9,123 bases of DNA from CAYTRP01 sp964625145 (GTDB lineage: Bacteria > Sumerlaeota > Sumerlaeia > SLMS01 > JAHLLQ01), in NCBI GenBank assembly GCA_964625145.1, contig CAZVAQ010000143.1, positions 1 to 9,123 of the forward strand, written 5' to 3'. The notes beneath the pieces were generated by a model. That model did not search any database, was not told the DNA's origin, and saw nothing but the letters and a program-made list of their open reading frames with translations. Position 1 is the stretch's first letter. The number at the start of each line of letters is the position of its first letter. The position numbers were made by a program, and so were the translations under genes. Below are positions 4,100 to 9,123 of this stretch, piece after piece.

Positions 4100-5941
4100 A
4101 TGACCACTACCTCTCTCCAAGCCACGCCGCGCACCCTCATGTGCGGAGAGCCCCGTGAGAATCATATCGGCCAGACCCTCGTCCTGAAGGGCTGGGTCTA
4201 TCGCCGCCGCGACCTGGGCGGCATTCAGTTCCTCGACCTGCGCGACCGCACCGGCGTCGTCCAGCTCCGCATCGACCCGGACCATGTCACGGCCGAGCAA
4301 TTCGAGGCCGGCGGCCACATCCGCAGCGAGTACTGCCTGGCCGTGCGCGGCACGCTGCAGCGCCGCCCCGAAGGCACGGACAACGAAAAGTTGGTCACCG
4401 GCACGGTGGAACTCGTCGTCGACGAGTTCGAGGTCCTCTCCACCAGCAAGGGCCTCCCCTTCCAGCTCGACGAGTTTGACAAGACGAACGAGGAGGTGCG
4501 CCTGCGCTACCGCTTCCTCGACCTGCGACGCGATGACCTGCAGCGGAACCTGATCATGCGTCACCGCGCGGCCAAGGCCACGCGCGAGTTCCTCAACGCC
4601 GAGGGCTTCCTCGACATCGAGACGCCGATCCTGACGAAGGCCACGCCGGAGGGCGCGCGCGACTTCCTGGTGCCGTCGCGCCTCGAGCCCGGCTCGTTCT
4701 ACGCGCTTCCCCAATCGCCGCAGCTCTTCAAGCAGCTCCTGATGATGAGCGGCTACGACCGCTATTACCAGATCGCGCGCTGTTTCCGCGACGAGGACCT
4801 GCGCGCCAACCGCCAGCCGGAGTTCACGCAGATCGACATCGAGATGTCCTTCATCACCATCGAGGACATCCTCCCCGTGATGGAGCGCCTGGTTGCGCAC
4901 ATCTGGCGCGAATGCCTCAATGTCCAGATCCCGCTGCCGCTGCCGCGCATCTCCTACAAGGAAGCCATGTCGAAGTACGGCAGCGACAAGCCGGACCTGC
5001 GCTTTGATCTCCCCATCGTGGACCTGACCAACGCGCTTCGCAAGGGATGCAACTTCCAGGTCTTCAACGACATCATCAAGAAGGGCGGCGTCGTGCGCTC
5101 GCTGTGCCTGAAGAACAAGGCCGACGCACTGAGCAACACCGACCTTCGCCCGGAATCGAAGTTCAGCCAGCGCATCCATCGCGACTGCGGCATTCGCGCC
5201 TACGCGTGGTTCAAGGTCGGCGCCACCGGCGAGCTGGAATCGAACATCGCGAAGTTCTTCGAGCCCGAAGCCCACGCGGCGATCAAGGCGGCACTGGGCG
5301 CCGAGCCGGGAGACGTGATCTTCCTGGTCGCCGGCCCGCAGGCCAAGGTCGTCTCCGAGCAGGCGGGGCGCCTGCGACTGTTGCTCGGCCGCGAGTTCGA
5401 CCTCATCGACAAGAGCATGTGGGCCTTCACCTGGGTGCTCGACTTCCCCGCGTTCGAGTGGAACCCGGAGGAAAAGCGCTGGGACGCGCTGCACCATCCG
5501 TTCACGTCGTTCCGCGAGGAAGACATGGACAAGCTGGGCACGGATCGCATGGGCGAGATCATCGCCAACGCGTATGACCTCGCGCTCAACGGCGAGGAAC
5601 TCGGCGGCGGCTCCATCCGTATCAACCGCAGCGAGGTCCAGGAGAAGGCGCTGAACGCCATCGGCATCTCCGCCGAGGAAGCACAGGCCAAGTTCGGCTT
5701 CCTGCTCGAGGCCTTGCAGTACGGCGCGCCTCCCCACGGTGGCATCGCGTTTGGCTTCGACCGGTTGATCATGCTGCTGACCGGCGAGGACAACATCCGC
5801 CAAGTCATGGCATTCCCCAAGACCGCGACGGGCGCGTGCCTGCTTACCGGCGCACCATCAACCGTGCCCAACTCGCAACTGCGCGACGTGCACATCCAGA
5901 CAAAGCTGCCCGTGGCCGAGAAAAAGGCCGAACAGGCCTGA
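4100..5941 (+). CDS. aspS: Aspartate--tRNA ligase (bacterial type)
   Basis: A 613-residue class IIb synthetase that charges tRNA-Asp with aspartate using ATP in the cytoplasm. Domains in order: N-terminal OB-fold anticodon-binding domain (about 12-125; GWVYRRRDLGGIQFLDLRDR 31-50), hinge, catalytic core with LDIETPILTKATPEGARDFL (171-190), LPQSPQLFKQLLM (203-215), motif 2 FRDEDLRANRQPEFTQID (229-246), the GAD insertion (about 300-435) that marks the bacterial type, then GEELGGGSIRI (498-508) and motif 3 GGIAFGFDRLIML (547-559). All catalytic motifs are intact. I chose ATG 4100. The frame is open back to a TTG at 3905, but that 65-residue extension is low-complexity Pro/Ser/Arg translated from the heptamer arrays. 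A second ATG at 4139 is possible but less likely. The neighbour lysC is an aspartate-consuming enzyme, and the gene ends at a strong terminator. Confidence 0.96.
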   Translation: MTTTSLQATPRTLMCGEPRENHIGQTLVLKGWVYRRRDLGGIQFLDLRDRTGVVQLRIDPDHVTAEQFEAGGHIRSEYCLAVRGTLQRRPEGTDNEKLVTGTVELVVDEFEVLSTSKGLPFQLDEFDKTNEEVRLRYRFLDLRRDDLQRNLIMRHRAAKATREFLNAEGFLDIETPILTKATPEGARDFLVPSRLEPGSFYALPQSPQLFKQLLMMSGYDRYYQIARCFRDEDLRANRQPEFTQIDIEMSFITIEDILPVMERLVAHIWRECLNVQIPLPLPRISYKEAMSKYGSDKPDLRFDLPIVDLTNALRKGCNFQVFNDIIKKGGVVRSLCLKNKADALSNTDLRPESKFSQRIHRDCGIRAYAWFKVGATGELESNIAKFFEPEAHAAIKAALGAEPGDVIFLVAGPQAKVVSEQAGRLRLLLGREFDLIDKSMWAFTWVLDFPAFEWNPEEKRWDALHHPFTSFREEDMDKLGTDRMGEIIANAYDLALNGEELGGGSIRINRSEVQEKALNAIGISAEEAQAKFGFLLEALQYGAPPHGGIAFGFDRLIMLLTGEDNIRQVMAFPKTATGACLLTGAPSTVPNSQLRDVHIQTKLPVAEKKAEQA

Positions 5942-5973
5942 ACGCGCGCGGCAACACAGGACGCATGGACAAC

Positions 5974-6010
5974 AGGAGCGCGGGCAGATGATGCCCGCGC
6001 TCCTTTCGTT
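5974..6010 (+). terminator. Rho-independent terminator after aspS
   Basis: A perfect 13-bp inverted repeat pairs 5974-5986 (AGGAGCGCGGGCA) with 5992-6004, enclosing the 5-nt loop GATGA. It is followed by a short T-rich tract (TTTCGTTGT from 6004). It starts 33 nt after the aspS stop. The reverse strand lacks a T-run on its 3' side, so it acts mainly on the plus strand and ends the lysC-aspS transcript. Confidence 0.8.
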
Positions 6011-6062
6011 GTGCGAATTGTTGCCAGTACCGACGGCCTTGTCCAACGTGATGAAAGCCTTC

Positions 6063-6090
6063 CACTCGGAACGCGGAACCCGGAACTTTG
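6063..6090. repeat. Degenerate heptanucleotide array 4 (four units) after the dockerin gene
   Basis: Four units in step: CACTCGG (6063), AACGCGG (6070), AACCCGG (6077) and AACTTTG (6084). AACCCGG is identical to the first unit of array 1. As in array 1, it lies directly at the 3' end of a minus-strand gene (stop 6097-6099) and reads GTTCCGA-like on the sense strand. Confidence 0.6.
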
Positions 6091-6096
6091 TGACTC

Positions 6097-9000
6097 CTAC
6101 CTCAGGATATCAATCTCGCCCCAGATGAAGTTGCTGAACTGGGTGATGTCGCGCACGTTGACGCGGCCGTCGCCGTTGATGTCGGCCTGCGCCACCGGTG
6201 GGATGTCGCCAACAGCCATGCGCATCAGGATCTGCAGGTCCGCGTGATCCAACTGCAGGTCGCCGTTGAGATCACCCAATCGCGGCGTATTTGCCGGGTT
6301 CGGGTCCAACTTGACCAACGGGTTGAGACGCCGCGCGGCACCGGAGGGGATCGTGAGACCCTGTGCCGGGTCCGTTCCGACAATAAGTTCGTACTCGTCG
6401 GAGAAGCCGTCATCGTCGGAGTCAAACGGCACAGGGAAGATGGCCGTTTCCACCGCGCCGATGTCGGGCTTCGGATCGCCGAGCCCCAGGCCGTCCAACG
6501 GCCGCGGCATGCCGCGTTGGTCCACCGTCGGATAGTTGAACGGATCGCCTGCGTCGAGCGCGGGGCTGTCGGCCAGGAGCGTGTGGATTTCGCCAAACGC
6601 GAGTCCCGCCGTCAGCGGTGACATACGCGGATCCAGCGGAATCCCCACTCCGCCCAGGATGTCATTGTTCGCCACGGAGAAGCCCGCATTGCCGGAAAGG
6701 TCGCCGACAAGGTTGTGACCCCCTGAGACGACCGCGAGGTTGCCATACACATCGGGCCCCTGGATCATCGCATGGTTTCCCGCGAGGATCGTGTTCCCAA
6801 CGGTCATCTCCCCGAAGTAGCGGATGCCGCCACCACGACGCGAGGTGTTGTTGGTGAACGTGGACCAAGTGATATCCATCAAGCCCGAGTCACGCGTGGC
6901 CAGGTACAGGCCGCCGCCATCATCGCGCGAGGAGTTGCCGGAGAAGGTGGAGTTGTGCACCATCACGTCCGTGTCCGGATCGGCGACGTAGAGACCACCG
7001 CCGAGGCTCTCCGAACGGTTGCGGGCAAATGTCGTCCGGGCCACGATCAGGTCGCCGCCAAACACCGCCGCCACGCCACCGCCAAAGATGTCGGCGGTGT
7101 TGTCGCTGATGGAGGAGTTGACGATCTCTGTCGATGCGCCGAGCCACGACGCGATGGCACCACCGGTGAACGCGCGGTTGCCCGTGAAGGTCGTGCGCTC
7201 GACATACAGCGTGCCGCTCTCCTCGTTGAGGATCGCGCCGCCGTACTGCGAGCGGTTGTTGCGGATGACCGAGTTGCCGCGGATCTCCAGCGCGCCACGA
7301 TTGAGGATCGCGCCGCCGGTGCGCTCCGCGACGAGCGCGGCGTTCATGTTCAGGCCATTCTCCAGCGTGATGTTCTCCAGCGTCAGCGAGCCGGTGGGCT
7401 CCACGCTGAAGATCCGGAACTGCGGCGTGCCCGGATCGTCGACGCGGCGGATGGTCCGGCCCTCGCCAAAGATCGTGATGGGGGTGGTGATGGTGGGCAG
7501 GCCGTTGGTCCCGACGTAGGGGAACGAGCCTTCGGTCAGGTCCAGGTCATAGCCATCGCACAACACATCACTGTCCAGGAAGATCTCATCCGGATTCGGA
7601 TCCGCGTTGGATTCGTTGATTGCATCGATGAGGGCGGCGATGTCGTTGCACGGAATGAGGTACGCGCCCAGTTCATACGCACCGATGTCCCAGCCAAACC
7701 GGCGGGGGCGCCCGGAGCCACGTTGATCCGTGAGCAGGGTGCCGACTTCGATGTGATCCACTGCCTCGCTCTCGCTCTGCAGGGCGTGCGTCTGGGTCGG
7801 GCCGCCATAATTCCCCAGCGGCAGGATCAACGGATCGTACGGAGTCGCGGCGGTGCCGATCAACTCCGACGGACCCTGCTGGAAGCCAAGAAGGGCGCCT
7901 GCACCACCGGGCCTCACTCCGATCAGATTGTTACCCATGGAGGAGACCACGGGCAGAGCGGAGGGGTATGGGATCAGGATGTCCGCCGTGATCTGATCCG
8001 GGTTCGATCCAGGGGGCGCGTCCAGGGCCCAGTTCTGGGCGACGATCGAGTTCTCAATCTGTAGCGCAGAAGCCGTGGCGGCCAACAACTGTTGAGCCAG
8101 GATACCGCCCGCCATGACCCGGGTGCCCCGCGCGTCATTGTTCGCCATGGTGATGTGGGCCACGTCGACCGTGGCCGGGAAAATGACACCCAACGCGCCT
8201 GCCGAATCCGGCTGCGAACTGAGCGACAACTGGTACAACGTCGGCGAGATCAACTCAAGGATGAAACGATCAGAGGTGTTTCCGGAGAACGTCGAGTTCT
8301 CGATCACATGGCTGATCGCACTGTCACCCGTCCAGCCATCGAGCAGCACCGCGAACCCACCCATCGTGATGTTGTGGGACACGGTGGACTCGCGAATCGT
8401 CAGCAGGGATGGCCCGCCGGTGTGGTACAGCGCCGCCGCGCGCACGGCATAGCCCTCGCGCAGGGTGGAACGCTCGATGGTCAGGTCCGAATCCTGGGAG
8501 TAAATCAGCCCTCCGTAATTGCGAAAGCTGAAGATATCCGCCAGCGAGTCCGGCACAACCACCGGATCCGGCACGGCGAAGACCGCACCGCCCTGCAGGG
8601 TGACTTCGCGCAGGACCGCGTCGGCGGAGTTCAGGTGCAGGATGCGCGCGTCCGGCGCGGAAGCCAAACGCTCGATCACCGACAACTGACCCTCGATGGT
8701 GAGCCGGTTGTCCTGAACCACGGGCAGCACCGCAACGCCCAGTGAAGGATCCGCGGCATAACCGCGCGGCCGCAGGTCAAAGGTGTACGTCTCCTCCGCA
8801 TCCAGCACGATGGTGTCCGGTTCGTTTGCGGGATCGGGTGTGTCCGCGGCCAGGTCGTAGTTGTTGGAATCGAAGATCGCCGCCTGCAGCCAGTATTCCT
8901 TTTGGCGCTCGACCGCGGGATGCACATCCACGATGGGCGCGGTGGGGAACTTGTTGGCCTCGAAAGCGCCGATATCCGGAATATCGTCCAGGTCACCCAA

Positions 9001-9123
9001 CCCGCGCGGCACGCGTCGCGCATCCGTGTCCGGATTCAGCAACAGATCCGGATTCCCCGCGTCCAGTGCCGGGCTGCCGGGCAGCGGACGCATCGTCTGC
9101 ACCCAGCCGCCATTGTCGGCCAG
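6097..9123 (-). CDS. Large secreted beta-helix protein with choice-of-anchor-Q modules and C-terminal dockerin (5' end missing)
   Basis: The frame is open to the right edge, so the visible 1008 residues are the C-terminal part; the GTG at 9102 is not the true start because the upstream codons (LADNGGWVQT) continue the same module. Three repeated module ends occur: SPALDAGNP...DIGAFE at the edge, a variant EAVDHIEVG...DQRG...DIGAYE (about 7670-7770), and SPALDAGDP...DQRG...DIGAVE (about 6440-6570), the choice-of-anchor-Q pattern. Between them lie right-handed parallel beta-helix rungs of the form NSTFSGN...GGGLY, clearest at 6770-7330 and weaker at 8260-8520. Modules B and C open with LQAAI.DSN...PDTIVLD and LIDAINESN...PDEIFLD, resembling the CSLREA-type start. 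Near the C-terminus is an acidic calcium-binding stretch DSDDDGFSDEYELIVGTDP. The last 60 residues are a dockerin-like pair of calcium loops, GDLNGDLQLDHADLQ and ADINGDGRVNVRDIT. It probably acts at the cell surface; ligand unknown. Confidence 0.85.
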   Translation of the reverse strand: MADNGGWVQTMRPLPGSPALDAGNPDLLLNPDTDARRVPRGLGDLDDIPDIGAFEANKFPTAPIVDVHPAVERQKEYWLQAAIFDSNNYDLAADTPDPANEPDTIVLDAEETYTFDLRPRGYAADPSLGVAVLPVVQDNRLTIEGQLSVIERLASAPDARILHLNSADAVLREVTLQGGAVFAVPDPVVVPDSLADIFSFRNYGGLIYSQDSDLTIERSTLREGYAVRAAALYHTGGPSLLTIRESTVSHNITMGGFAVLLDGWTGDSAISHVIENSTFSGNTSDRFILELISPTLYQLSLSSQPDSAGALGVIFPATVDVAHITMANNDARGTRVMAGGILAQQLLAATASALQIENSIVAQNWALDAPPGSNPDQITADILIPYPSALPVVSSMGNNLIGVRPGGAGALLGFQQGPSELIGTAATPYDPLILPLGNYGGPTQTHALQSESEAVDHIEVGTLLTDQRGSGRPRRFGWDIGAYELGAYLIPCNDIAALIDAINESNADPNPDEIFLDSDVLCDGYDLDLTEGSFPYVGTNGLPTITTPITIFGEGRTIRRVDDPGTPQFRIFSVEPTGSLTLENITLENGLNMNAALVAERTGGAILNRGALEIRGNSVIRNNRSQYGGAILNEESGTLYVERTTFTGNRAFTGGAIASWLGASTEIVNSSISDNTADIFGGGVAAVFGGDLIVARTTFARNRSESLGGGLYVADPDTDVMVHNSTFSGNSSRDDGGGLYLATRDSGLMDITWSTFTNNTSRRGGGIRYFGEMTVGNTILAGNHAMIQGPDVYGNLAVVSGGHNLVGDLSGNAGFSVANNDILGGVGIPLDPRMSPLTAGLAFGEIHTLLADSPALDAGDPFNYPTVDQRGMPRPLDGLGLGDPKPDIGAVETAIFPVPFDSDDDGFSDEYELIVGTDPAQGLTIPSGAARRLNPLVKLDPNPANTPRLGDLNGDLQLDHADLQILMRMAVGDIPPVAQADINGDGRVNVRDITQFSNFIWGEIDILR

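Noticed and set aside
3965..5803. 612-codon minus-strand frame opposite aspS
   Set aside because: Antisense shadow of a clear AspRS; its composition follows complementary codons and no domain is recognisable.
6772..8745. Long plus-strand frames opposite the dockerin protein
   Set aside because: Arg-rich shadows; the minus strand carries a continuous 1008-codon frame with recognisable repeats.

Overview
The window is a GC-rich stretch of bacterial chromosome carrying housekeeping genes. They are a phosphate-regulation pair (end of pstB, phoU), elongation factor P with an overlapping DUF3332 membrane-protein gene, aspartate kinase (lysC) and aspartyl-tRNA synthetase (aspS). The right third is the 3' part of a very large dockerin-bearing beta-helix surface protein. 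Nothing here is phage, transposon, CRISPR, tRNA or rRNA. The combination of high GC, choice-of-anchor-Q/dockerin surface protein, SD-poor pyrimidine leaders and spacers full of short-period repeats suggests an environmental bacterium of the Planctomycetes/Verrucomicrobia/Lentisphaerae type or a similar candidate phylum (Hydrogenedentes, Sumerlaeota). That placement is inference; no marker in the window settles it.

Layout. 1-963 (+): pstB 3' end, a 141-nt spacer, then phoU, the usual end of a pst operon. 964-1060: short spacer between convergent genes with two kinds of small repeat. 1061-2201 (-): efp followed by a DUF3332 gene whose preferred start lies 20 nt inside the end of efp, so the two are probably co-transcribed from the 2202-2566 divergent region. 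2567-5941 (+): lysC, which also appears to encode an internally initiated regulatory beta subunit, a 252-nt spacer without a terminator, then aspS, closed by a strong intrinsic terminator at 5974-6010. 6097-9123 (-): the large surface protein, which runs off the right edge.

The most unusual feature is in the spacers rather than the genes. Four of them carry degenerate arrays with a strict 7-nt step. On the sense strand of the flanking gene many units fit a TTCNNNN theme. Two arrays sit in the 5' leaders of lysC and aspS, where they replace a Shine-Dalgarno sequence. Two sit at the 3' ends of the minus-strand genes, and one of those supplies the stop codon. Other points are a LysC with a non-standard KFGG motif and an insertion beside it, an EF-P with Asn where the modified Lys/Arg usually stands, and a clear internal ribosome-binding site inside lysC. 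I found no evidence of a new multi-gene system; the heptamer arrays are the best candidate for something poorly described.
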